Part shown: one piece after another, positions 6,886-14,082 of the stretch
How positions within the stretch are numbered: position 1 is the first letter of the stretch
How the letters are laid out: every line of letters starts with the position of its first letter
NCBI GenBank assembly: GCA_002393095.1
Contig: DGII01000032.1
Coordinates: forward strand, 1 to 21,389
Origin: Lachnospiraceae bacterium UBA3826
GTDB taxonomy: Bacteria; Bacillota; Clostridia; Lachnospirales; Lachnospiraceae
Reading direction: 5' to 3'
DNA length: 21,389 nt
The notes under the pieces: generated by a model
The model's database searches: none
Told to the model about the DNA's origin: nothing
The model's input: only the letters and a program-made list of their open reading frames with translations
Position numbers and translations under genes: made by a program

Positions 6886-7689
6886 TTATCCGAGCTCAGT
6901 TGTCCTTCTATATGCCGCACATATAGCATCCATTACACTTCCATGAAGTCCGGAATTCTGGAAACTGTGGAATCCCGCTATACCTATCCCACCCGGTGTA
7001 TTCATCTCATCAGTAATCTGATATGGATGCTTATCTGTGGATGCAAGGACACTTCCTGTCGCAACCATATTCTCATAAACAATTGCCCTTGCTTCTTCCC
7101 TTGATATACCAATCTCTACTCCGGCATCTGTAAGTGCAACGGCAAACAAAATGAACCACTCCGGACCTGCACATGAAAGTGCCGTGAACGCATCGAATTT
7201 ATTTTCATCAAGATACATAGTCCTGCCTATAGCATCCGTTATTACTCTTACATCAGACCTTTCCTGATTTGAAAAATCATCTTCAACTGCCAGTGCACTG
7301 TAACCACGTCCTGATTCAATCATAGTATTGGGCATGATACGTGCTATTTTTACATTATTACCAATCCAGCTTCTCAATTTATCTATCCTGATACCTGCAC
7401 AAATCGACACTATGATGTGTCGTGAATCAAGATTTTCCGCAATCCCCTTGCAGGCAGATTCTGCGTCCTGTGGTCTTACTGCCATAACAATGATATCCGC
7501 TTTATTAGACAGATCCGAATAATCATTTACAATATTCACATTATGCTTTTTTGCAAGATACTTTTGCCTCTCCGCAAGTATCTCCTTCACAAAAATGGAA
7601 TCAGCCTTGACTGAACCTGAAGAAATCAGTCCTCTGATAATTCCTTCTGCCATATTGCCGCCGCCTATAAACCCTATCGTTCTACTCAT
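6886..7689 (-). CDS. Divergent pyrroline-5-carboxylate-reductase-like protein (ProC family)
   Basis: A 267-aa NAD(P)H-dependent imine reductase of the ProC fold. The Rossmann motif IGFIGGGNMAEGI opens the protein, VMAVRPQD is the second nucleotide-contact strand, and the C-terminal helical dimer domain holds SCAGPEW and TPGGIGIAG. These last two differ from the usual ProC forms SGSGPAY and TSPGGTT.AG, so the substrate may not be P5C. A related cyclic imine such as a thiazoline or another ring carboxylate is conceivable. The start at 7689 is preferred because GGAAGGA stands about nine bases before it; an earlier ATG directly abuts the stop of the upstream gene and lacks a site. It is the last gene of the unit peptide-ATC-hydrolase-ProC. 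Confidence 0.82.
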   Translation of the reverse strand: MSRTIGFIGGGNMAEGIIRGLISSGSVKADSIFVKEILAERQKYLAKKHNVNIVNDYSDLSNKADIIVMAVRPQDAESACKGIAENLDSRHIIVSICAGIRIDKLRSWIGNNVKIARIMPNTMIESGRGYSALAVEDDFSNQERSDVRVITDAIGRTMYLDENKFDAFTALSCAGPEWFILFAVALTDAGVEIGISREEARAIVYENMVATGSVLASTDKHPYQITDEMNTPGGIGIAGFHSFQNSGLHGSVMDAICAAYRRTTELG

Positions 7690-7707
7690 TAAGATATGTC
7701 CTTCCAT

Positions 7708-8397
7708 CTAATCAATGACATTAAAATTCGTGTCACTATATTGCCTGATGCTATCAGCATATTCTGTACCATATTCCAGTTCAACGTCCACAAGAACAGC
7801 CTTGCCAACATCATCACCCTCTTCTTTGAATATAGAGGCTGCAACCTCTCTGAATGACCAGTATATGTGTGCACAATGGTATTCAAAGTCCTTAATACCG
7901 CCCGGGAATTTCCCCTTATCACTTCCCTCGAATATGTCGCCGCTTTTTAACCTGTGTATGCAACATTCCGATTCATGAAGAGTCTGTACCGTCTCATATC
8001 CGAGTGCAGGATTAAAGCCTCTGGAGATCGAAGCGTCAAGGTCGCTGCAGTACAATGCTCCGGCATCTGTCAGACCCATCGCCTTAAACTGTGCATACCA
8101 AGGGCAAACTGTAACTACCATATTTCCTTGGGCATCTCTTTCAAAAACATTGGCCGTTCCATCCTTCTTGACATCCTCGGTACTTATCCATTCTCCATAG
8201 TAGTTGTATGAAGCCTGTGTAAGCTCAGCTCCATCACGAATTGCTCTCTGTGCCATTCTCCTGCCACGTTGCAAAGCATAATACTGCGTTGCATGAAGAA
8301 ATGCCTGTTCACCACGTCTGCCAAATGCTTCGGTCAGATGAATATAATATCTACCTGCTATATAGGCATGGACCTTCTCATTAAATCCCATAGCCAT
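7708..8397 (-). CDS. ATC-hydrolase-family protein, paralogue 1
   Basis: A 229-aa cytosolic protein matching the L-2-amino-thiazoline-4-carboxylic acid hydrolase family (PF14196). Recognisable are the helical N-terminus with AFGRRGEQAF (about 24-33) and QRGRRMAQRAIRDG (about 43-56), then VCPWYAQFKAMGLTDAG (C98) leading to LYCSDLDASISRGFNP (C117), and a late pair ECCIHRL (C145, C146). The founding Pseudomonas enzyme opens the thiazoline ring of ATC on the route to L-cysteine; most homologues are untested, so the ring-opening role here is inferred. A start two codons later (8391) has better spacing to GGAAGAGG and may be the true one. It is 15 bases after the CGGCCK peptide and followed closely by the ProC-like gene. 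Confidence 0.75.
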   Translation of the reverse strand: MAMGFNEKVHAYIAGRYYIHLTEAFGRRGEQAFLHATQYYALQRGRRMAQRAIRDGAELTQASYNYYGEWISTEDVKKDGTANVFERDAQGNMVVTVCPWYAQFKAMGLTDAGALYCSDLDASISRGFNPALGYETVQTLHESECCIHRLKSGDIFEGSDKGKFPGGIKDFEYHCAHIYWSFREVAASIFKEEGDDVGKAVLVDVELEYGTEYADSIRQYSDTNFNVID

Positions 8398-8412
8398 ATA
8401 CCTCTTCCAATC

Positions 8413-8562
8413 CTATTTGCAGCAACCGCCGCACTCCTCAGACACCGCAGGTTCGCTATGGCTTGTAGCATATGTGCTGTGAATGCCGATACCTGCAAAT
8501 ACGAGTGCTGCCGCGAGCACAATAACTCCTACTGCCAAAGCAGCTGTCTTCTTAACATTCAT
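8413..8562 (-). CDS. 49-aa membrane peptide with C-terminal CGGCCK
   Basis: A short protein beginning MNVKKTAALAVGVIVL, with one hydrophobic helix (about residues 5-25) after two lysines. It is therefore exported or anchored with its tail outside, or inserted as a single-span protein. The tail is acidic and ends ECGGCCK: three cysteines that could bind metal or react with thiols. AAGGAGG stands about six bases before this ATG, which I prefer over an in-frame ATG 39 bases upstream. It has its own consensus promoter with a palindrome in the spacer and is followed after 15 bases by the ATC-hydrolase paralogue, so the peptide belongs to that unit. I do not recognise the family; a metal or sulfide role is only a guess. 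Confidence 0.75.
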   Translation of the reverse strand: MNVKKTAALAVGVIVLAAALVFAGIGIHSTYATSHSEPAVSEECGGCCK

Positions 8563-8594
8563 ATTCTCCTCCTTATCACAGAGCTCTTGACTCT

Positions 8595-8615
8595 TTCCCA
8601 CTATATCAGTGGGAA
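8595..8615. repeat. Perfect 8-bp inverted repeat in the leader of the CGGCCK gene
   Basis: TTCCCACT and AGTGGGAA flank five bases. The element lies between the promoter and the ribosome site of the peptide gene, so it is either an operator at about +15 to +35 or a leader hairpin. No U-tract follows. Confidence 0.55.
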
Positions 8616-8636
8616 TAATATGTTTTACTGTTTAGA

Positions 8637-8665
8637 ATAATAACTCATACCGGTATGTATGTCAA
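8637..8665 (-). promoter_or_regulatory. Internal promoter with 12-bp palindrome in its spacer
   Basis: TTGACA (8665-8660) and TATTAT (8642-8637) are 17 bases apart, just after the stop of the lyase-like gene at 8672. The spacer contains CATACCGGTATG (8646-8657), a perfect palindrome, where a metal- or thiol-sensing repressor could sit. It should drive the CGGCCK peptide, ATC-hydrolase paralogue 1 and the ProC-like gene separately from the long operon. Confidence 0.8.
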
Positions 8666-8671
8666 CAGTTT

Positions 8672-10294
8672 TTATTCTGTTTTTTGTTCCCTGCTTTTTT
8701 TGAATAACTCCGCGCATTTCCTTCCGGAAGCTGTTGCACACAATCCCCCTCTGCATGTACACAGGAGGTCATCCGACATACTTCTTCCCACAGCATCTGC
8801 CGTTTTCAACACTTCATCAAACGAGATCGTACAAGCTGCACCTGACATGGCCCACTGCGCATATACCTGCGGCATTGATACTATAAAAAGCGTTCTTGCC
8901 GTACATGGTGTACCTTGTCCTCCCGGAACCGGGTCACACGGCCAACCTATTGCCGCCTGAAGAGTAAAAGATGCTGCATTCTCTATCTGTTCCGCAGTAC
9001 CTCCCAGCATCTCAACGATAGCAGCAGCTGTCATTGCTGCGCACACACCGCATTCTCCGGCACATCCGATGATTTCACCGGTAGGTTCTGTATTAGTATA
9101 AGCCATCGCACCAAAAGACGCCGCAACAAAAAGCCCTCTGTAAAGCGCTTCCTCCGGCAAATCATACTCTTCACTAACCGCCTTAAGTACAGAGAATAAA
9201 TATCCGGCGCCATTGCTCATAGGTCCCGGTATGTCCAAAACATCCCGCATCTGTGCCTGAGCGGAGTGCATATAATGTATCGCTTTCCTCGTCACACCGT
9301 TTACCAAGCGGCTATTGCGGGTTGACGTTTCCCATTCCCTGTGATAAATGGTTCTAAAAGGATTAATAACAAGCAAACTCTCATCCTCATACAGTGCACT
9401 TATCCGTCTGCAAAGAGCCTTTCCTACCACATCCCGCATATAATACGCCACTTCTTCTTCGCTCCATCCGGACGCATCAACCTCATATTCAACAGCAAGT
9501 TCATACATACTCTTGTTCCCGGTCTCAGCCATTTTTCTCCACTCCGTCACTGAACTATACTTCTGTGGCTTCTTTCTATCGGTTGTGACTACCGGTAGAA
9601 CCGGTTCCAACAGATATACTTCTTCTGTGCCTAATGCTACAGACAGTCTCTTCCTGTCAGGTCTTTCATCCACTGCATACCACAGTAGTCTTCCATATAC
9701 AGTATCCTCGCTGTCATTGCGAGTATCTGAGATTCCCTCCGCCAACACATTATGATTCTTTCGGATATAGTCAGTGACACTGTTGTCATATCCTTCGGCA
9801 GATGTTTTGTTGGCAAATACCAGAATCATCCAGTAGTCACCTTTCCCGGAGAATGCAAATCCGTTCAAAGAGACTACTTCGATCATTCCACCTCCGATTG
9901 AGTTGGCGGACAGCATTATTTTCCTGCCAGTCGTCCCTGTGAGAACGAACTTCATGGCATTAGGATGAGAGCTGACTTCCAATTCGGTAAAAATGAATTC
10001 ATATGAGATGCCTTTTGCCTTAAGTGTATCCTTGATCTCAAAAAATCCTTCGCTATCAGGCTTATTTCCGTATGACCCATTGAGCATACCTATATCTTCA
10101 TTCATCTGACCGAAGCCGTCTGCAAAAGAGCCTCTTTTGTCCAGATATATCTCGATCTTCACAACATCCTCGCCGAGCATTGAATGCGCAATATAAGCAG
10201 CTCTGCATGGTCCGGACATATGAGAACTCGAACCCGGATTGGCTATCGGCCCGAATACGTCGTTAAAATATTCCGGATATATCCTTATACTCAT
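8672..10294 (-). CDS. Fused Fe-S serine-dehydratase-like lyase (beta + alpha)
   Basis: A 540-aa fusion of the two L-serine dehydratase modules. Residues 1-220 are the beta part: FGPIANPGSSSHMSGPCRAA (SHTAGP in most serine enzymes) and an ACT-like segment around MIEVVSLNGFAFSG. Residues about 245-540 are the alpha part: GCAGECG (C411), GWPCDPV (C453) and GTPCTAR (C464). These match the three cysteines that hold the [4Fe-4S] cluster in L-serine ammonia-lyases; another Cys group (512, 514, 519, 527) lies in the tail. The family removes water or a similar leaving group from a beta-substituted amino acid, giving pyruvate and ammonia. Here cysteine or an S-substituted derivative is a plausible substrate, though serine is possible. 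Its ATG overlaps the amidohydrolase stop as ATGA. Confidence 0.85.
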   Translation of the reverse strand: MSIRIYPEYFNDVFGPIANPGSSSHMSGPCRAAYIAHSMLGEDVVKIEIYLDKRGSFADGFGQMNEDIGMLNGSYGNKPDSEGFFEIKDTLKAKGISYEFIFTELEVSSHPNAMKFVLTGTTGRKIMLSANSIGGGMIEVVSLNGFAFSGKGDYWMILVFANKTSAEGYDNSVTDYIRKNHNVLAEGISDTRNDSEDTVYGRLLWYAVDERPDRKRLSVALGTEEVYLLEPVLPVVTTDRKKPQKYSSVTEWRKMAETGNKSMYELAVEYEVDASGWSEEEVAYYMRDVVGKALCRRISALYEDESLLVINPFRTIYHREWETSTRNSRLVNGVTRKAIHYMHSAQAQMRDVLDIPGPMSNGAGYLFSVLKAVSEEYDLPEEALYRGLFVAASFGAMAYTNTEPTGEIIGCAGECGVCAAMTAAAIVEMLGGTAEQIENAASFTLQAAIGWPCDPVPGGQGTPCTARTLFIVSMPQVYAQWAMSGAACTISFDEVLKTADAVGRSMSDDLLCTCRGGLCATASGRKCAELFKKSREQKTE

Positions 10295-11541
10295 TTTGTT
10301 TCATCCTTTACTATCCTGCCGTCCTGGATCACTACCCGGACATTCCTCTGATCAGTCATCAAAAGTATATCCTCTGAAGGATCTCCCTCTACGTAGATCA
10401 AATCAGCCAGTTTACCTTCCTCGACAGTACCGAGTCTGTCTGACGCAAGCATGAGTTCCGCCCCTCTCTTGGTAGCCATGGTTATTATCTCAAGCGGTGT
10501 GAATCCCGCATACTTCATTCTCTCGAATTCCATTGTCGACTTATCATATGAGCATCCGAACTCTGCATCACTTAAGAAATCACAGCCCATCGCGATCTTA
10601 ACGCCTGCGTTCCTTGCGAGTTCAAGCGATTTATAATGTGCTTCATAAGCGGCGTTAGTCTTATCTTTTAAGTACTCAAGCACACCTTCTTTGTGCTCGA
10701 AATATGTCTTGGACGTATGCATAATAGACAGTGTAGGAACAAGATAGCAGCCATTCTTAACCATCAGTTCCACACATTCTTCATCCAGATAGAAGCCGTG
10801 TTCTATGCTCTTTACACCATTCTCAAGCGCCGTATGAATACCTCGGTTGGCCTGCGCATGTGCAGCTACATATGTCCCCATATTCTCTGCCTCTTCCACA
10901 GCCGCGCGTATCTCATCTCTGCTGAAATGACTGTGAGGTGCCGCGGTATCTCCGAGCGAGAACACTCCGCCGGTAGTCATTATCTTGATAAAATCAGCAC
11001 CGTTCCTTGCATTTATCCTGCACGCACGACGCACCTCATCCACTCCGTTCACTATAACAGCGGGTGAATATGTATTCACTGCCGCTTCCAGCGTGAGTTT
11101 CTGATAAGCATCTCCATGACCGCCTATCTGTGTCAGTATCTTGCCGGCTCCGAATATCCTTGGAATATCTATCAGACCTTTATCAGCCGGCTCTTTGAAG
11201 AATATGGCATCGCTCCCCATATCTCTGACGGCTGTATATCCGGATCTTCTGACAGACTCAAGGTCTTTTAATGCCTGAGCCATAGCCATCTGAGGCGTCG
11301 CTGTGATCCACTCGATTGCTTTAGCCCCACACCAGCTCAAATGTACATGAGAATCTATAAGTCCCGGTAATATTGAACCGTTCTCAGATTCATATATAAC
11401 CGCACCGGGAATATCCGGGCACTCATGTGACTTACATATTGTTTTTATCCGATTACCCTCTATAATGACAGCAGACTCTTCTACAGGCTTGCCTCCGTTT
11501 CCGTCTATCAGACGCCCTTTAAGTATTATGGTCTTTTCCAT
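10291..11541 (-). CDS. Metal-dependent amidohydrolase (prolidase/imidazolonepropionase-like)
   Basis: A 416-aa amidohydrolase-superfamily enzyme. The N-terminal beta-sandwich strand contains LKGRLIDGNGGKPVEESAV. Metal ligands are visible as DSHVHLSW (H65, H67), the candidate bridging Lys in FIKIMTTGG, His in VAAHAQAN, His in SIEHGFYL, and the catalytic Asp in AMGCDFLSD. This is the group that contains Xaa-Pro and N-acyl-amino-acid hydrolases, acting on amide or cyclic amide bonds in the cytosol. Context suggests cleavage of an N-acyl, N-formyl or N-carbamoyl amino acid released by the neighbouring ATC-hydrolase-like protein, but this is inference. The start at 11541 is chosen because AAAGGAATAAAGG precedes it and the family starts here; an open 30-codon extension overlaps the upstream gene. 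Confidence 0.85.
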   Translation of the reverse strand: MEKTIILKGRLIDGNGGKPVEESAVIIEGNRIKTICKSHECPDIPGAVIYESENGSILPGLIDSHVHLSWCGAKAIEWITATPQMAMAQALKDLESVRRSGYTAVRDMGSDAIFFKEPADKGLIDIPRIFGAGKILTQIGGHGDAYQKLTLEAAVNTYSPAVIVNGVDEVRRACRINARNGADFIKIMTTGGVFSLGDTAAPHSHFSRDEIRAAVEEAENMGTYVAAHAQANRGIHTALENGVKSIEHGFYLDEECVELMVKNGCYLVPTLSIMHTSKTYFEHKEGVLEYLKDKTNAAYEAHYKSLELARNAGVKIAMGCDFLSDAEFGCSYDKSTMEFERMKYAGFTPLEIITMATKRGAELMLASDRLGTVEEGKLADLIYVEGDPSEDILLMTDQRNVRVVIQDGRIVKDETK

Positions 11542-11545
11542 TCCT

Positions 11546-12139
11546 TTATTCCTTTCTGTATCTGAACCTGTAATCACAAGGTTTAGCATTAACGCACAAC
11601 TGCCCTGTGTAAGTGAATTCAATCTTCTCAAGATCTCCGTTTAATATCTCATCGACATGACAAAAAAGCGGACCGAGTTCAGGATATGAATACTTCTTAA
11701 AGGTCTCATCATATATGCATTTTTTTATAAGATAAGTAAACTCATCCCTCTCACATTCCGGAAATTCGAAGTCCCAGCCCACACCATATGTTTCAAGCAT
11801 CTGCTGTCGGTGTTCCTCTTTAATCTTCTCTATATAGCCTTCTTCCTTTGCTTCATTGATATTGGCGATACGCATGGGCTCAACAGCCGTATACATGGCT
11901 TTTTTGATCTCTTCTATAGCATCTCCTTTTGTAAGCCCCTTGGACTGCAGTGCCTCATAGACCGCCATACATGTTAAAAGATTGCACAGATGCCCATAAT
12001 TCTTCTTATCTTTGTATGGACACTCATCTATATATTTTTGCAGACGGCTCACGATATCGGCTCTGACATTCTCTTCTTCGTTATCATAAAGAATTTTAAA
12101 TCTTCCATCTCTGATCAGATTCTCCGGTGTATACATCAT
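11546..12139 (-). CDS. ATC-hydrolase-family protein, paralogue 2
   Basis: A 197-aa protein of the same PF14196 family as the gene at 7708 but from a different branch. The N-terminal half is helical. The C-terminal half carries the diagnostic signature: FPECERDEF (C129), KKCIYDETFKKYSYPELGPLFCHVDE (C141, C160) and LCVNAKPCDYRFRY (C182, C188). The Cys-His-Val-Asp-Glu and Cys-Asp elements are the conserved core and could be the active site. It probably hydrolyses a cyclic imine or amidine such as a thiazoline. A GTG codon lies just before the chosen ATG; the ATG has the better distance from AAGGAG. It sits 18 bases after the oxidase stop and 4 bases before the amidohydrolase start, an intimate operon position. 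Confidence 0.82.
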   Translation of the reverse strand: MMYTPENLIRDGRFKILYDNEEENVRADIVSRLQKYIDECPYKDKKNYGHLCNLLTCMAVYEALQSKGLTKGDAIEEIKKAMYTAVEPMRIANINEAKEEGYIEKIKEEHRQQMLETYGVGWDFEFPECERDEFTYLIKKCIYDETFKKYSYPELGPLFCHVDEILNGDLEKIEFTYTGQLCVNAKPCDYRFRYRKE

Positions 12140-12157
12140 CACTTTATCTCCTTCTAA

Positions 12158-13303
12158 CTACAGAATCGCAGGGTCCTTTATAAGTCGCCCCTGTTCAAAT
12201 CTCTCAATGCTGTACCATTCCATAGGAAGTGAAGTCTCAAGATCTGCTATCTCTTCAGCGACCAGGGTTCCGATTGCTCCGGCGAACATCGTAGCCTTGG
12301 TACATCCGCAAGCTACATGGAATCCCTCCACTTGAGGAACTCTTCCCAGAATAACACTGTCATCCGGAGCAATACCGTATTGTCCTGCCCACTGCCTTAT
12401 GACTCTTAAATGCGCAAACATGGGCACCTGCTCTATTCCAAGCTTGGCCATTCTCTCAAGGAAATCCCATGTAGGAGTAAAGTCCACTTCTCCGAGACGG
12501 ACATTTGGTTCGGATGATCCCATTAAGAAATTGCCATTGGGAACCTGCGTAATAAAAGTACCATGTTTAAATGAGTAGATCATTGGAGCTTTGATGTATT
12601 CTACAGGCTCTGTTGCAAGTATCTGTCTCTTGGCAGGTTCAACAGGAATACGTACTCCTACCATCCTTCCTATATATTTACTTGATTCACCGGCTGCACA
12701 TACAACACACGATGTGCTGATCGTTCCTTTATTCGTCCTGACAGCCTTGACCTTACCGCCTTCCACATCTATCCCGATGACCTTGGTATAATCGTTAAAT
12801 TCGACGCCTCTGTCAGTCGCGCCCTTTTTATATGCATATACCATCTTCATGGGATTGATATGGCCTTCTCCGGTACAGTAGGAGCCGCCCACAAGACCTT
12901 CCGTACTGAGATACGGGACCACTTCCTTACTCTGCTTGGCATCCAGTATATATGAATCGATCCCGAGGGACTTCTGGAGTTCAACATTCTTACGCTGTAT
13001 TTCCAATGATTCCTGTTCATAAGACGTCAGGATATATCCGTGCTTGATTATCTCCAGATCACCGTATCCGGTCTCCTCCCCAAGAGTATCAAACTGAGAG
13101 ACGCTTAACAGTCCAAGCTTACAGTTCTCCACACTTCCGAACTGGAGCCTGAACTGTGCAGCACATCTCCCCGTTCCGCCAAAGGGAACATATTTCTCTT
13201 CCAACAGCACCACATCCGTTATGCCTCGTTTTGCAAGGTTATAGGCTATGGATGTACCTGCTGCACCTCCTCCGATAATTACTACTTCTGCTTTAGTCTT
13301 CAT
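12158..13303 (-). CDS. DAO-type FAD amino-acid dehydrogenase subunit (HcnC/SoxB-like)
   Basis: A 381-aa flavoprotein of the glycine/D-amino-acid oxidase fold. VVIIGGGAAGTSIAYNLAKRG (about 8-28) is the FAD site, followed by GTGRCAAQFRLQFGS, the position where related enzymes attach or stack FAD. HINPMKMVYAYKKGA and GVRIPVEPAKRQILATEP match the substrate domain of HcnC, sarcosine oxidase beta and archaeal proline dehydrogenase beta. IRQWAGQYGIAPDD and FHVACGCTKATMFAGAIGTLVA close the FAD domain. It should oxidise a secondary or cyclic amine to an imine and pass electrons to the four Fe-S/FAD subunits encoded just upstream. A second ATG one codon earlier is possible; this one stands better from AAGGGGG. 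Confidence 0.85.
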   Translation of the reverse strand: MKTKAEVVIIGGGAAGTSIAYNLAKRGITDVVLLEEKYVPFGGTGRCAAQFRLQFGSVENCKLGLLSVSQFDTLGEETGYGDLEIIKHGYILTSYEQESLEIQRKNVELQKSLGIDSYILDAKQSKEVVPYLSTEGLVGGSYCTGEGHINPMKMVYAYKKGATDRGVEFNDYTKVIGIDVEGGKVKAVRTNKGTISTSCVVCAAGESSKYIGRMVGVRIPVEPAKRQILATEPVEYIKAPMIYSFKHGTFITQVPNGNFLMGSSEPNVRLGEVDFTPTWDFLERMAKLGIEQVPMFAHLRVIRQWAGQYGIAPDDSVILGRVPQVEGFHVACGCTKATMFAGAIGTLVAEEIADLETSLPMEWYSIERFEQGRLIKDPAIL

Positions 13304-13315
13304 CATACCCCCTTA

Positions 13316-13594
13316 TTACTTATCCTGTCCGGCGATCTGTCCCAGTGTGACCGGTTCGATCGGGAGTCTGTTAATAGGAATATCTATATCTTCTACTTCT
13401 CTGCCTGTATATCTGGCTATCTCATTTGCTATCAACTGTTTACAGGTCTTTCCCTGACAGTTGCCCATCGTACAACGTGTCTTACGCTTGATTTCCTGCA
13501 TTGATGTCACTCCCTCATCAAGAAGCTTATGAAGTCTCTCAAGTGTAAGATTCTCACACCTGCATAAATATACTTTGCTCTCATCCACTTGCAT
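13316..13594 (-). CDS. BFD-like [2Fe-2S] subunit of the dehydrogenase complex
   Basis: A 92-aa small protein with CRC at residues 11-13 and TRCTMGNCQGKTC at 39-51 (C41, C46, C51). This is the BFD-like [2Fe-2S] domain normally found fused to the C-terminus of HcnB or opine-oxidase OoxA, where it reads TR.GMG.CQG..C. Here it is a separate gene. It should relay electrons between the DAO-type flavoprotein and the FAD/NAD subunit. I chose the ATG at 13594 because AGGAGG stands seven bases before it; an ATG two codons earlier touches the ribosome site and overlaps the upstream stop as ATGA. The DAO-type gene follows 12 bases after its stop. Confidence 0.85.
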   Translation of the reverse strand: MQVDESKVYLCRCENLTLERLHKLLDEGVTSMQEIKRKTRCTMGNCQGKTCKQLIANEIARYTGREVEDIDIPINRLPIEPVTLGQIAGQDK

Positions 13595-13596
13595 GT

Positions 13597-14082
13597 TCAT
13601 CCCTCCTGATTCTTACATCTTATACTTCTTACTTCGTATAAGTATTCCTTCGGAACTTCAACAGATACAACATACGTCTTCTGATGTTCCGATACCCTCT
13701 TGATATTACCTTCCGCAACCTTTGCTCCTTTACGATCAAGAAGATCTGCTCTTTTTCCCACAACAGGAACAGGAAGCATCTCATATGGTAACGTAAGAAT
13801 AAAGCAGTCATCAGATACACTCTCATCGATCACAAAACATGCATGTCCCGGACATGATCCGACACAGGCACCGCAACCGATACAATTCTCATGATTAACT
13901 ACAGGTGTATCAGACAATTCCTTCTTGGAAAACGCTCCGAATCGACATGATCTGACACACGGGTCGCAAGGTATTCCCTGCATACACTCCGTGATTACAT
14001 ACGGTCCTTTTCTGCGTCTTTCTTCATCAGGAATGAGTTTATTAAAATCTTCTTCCGTCAATATTCCATCATCATACAACAT
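13597..14082 (-). CDS. 2x[4Fe-4S] ferredoxin-type electron-transfer subunit
   Basis: A 161-aa protein with two cysteine groups. CMQGIPCDPCVRSC covers C33, C39, C42 and C46, a widened first spacing of five. CIGCGACVGSCPG is a canonical motif with C67, C70, C73 and C77, and C82 follows. Two [4Fe-4S] clusters are therefore expected. The last 70 residues have a beta-rich domain without cysteines until the tail. Classical aerobic HcnABC or opine oxidase has no such subunit; it suggests that electrons leave to ferredoxin or another low-potential carrier, in keeping with an anaerobe. The start overlaps the end of the FAD/NAD subunit gene by 11 bases, so expression is coupled. Confidence 0.88.
   Translation of the reverse strand: MLYDDGILTEEDFNKLIPDEERRRKGPYVITECMQGIPCDPCVRSCRFGAFSKKELSDTPVVNHENCIGCGACVGSCPGHACFVIDESVSDDCFILTLPYEMLPVPVVGKRADLLDRKGAKVAEGNIKRVSEHQKTYVVSVEVPKEYLYEVRSIRCKNQEG

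Noticed and set aside
7690..7707. Six-codon N-terminal extension of the ProC-like protein
   Set aside because: That ATG directly abuts the upstream stop and has no ribosome site; the next ATG is well placed and starts the Rossmann motif normally.
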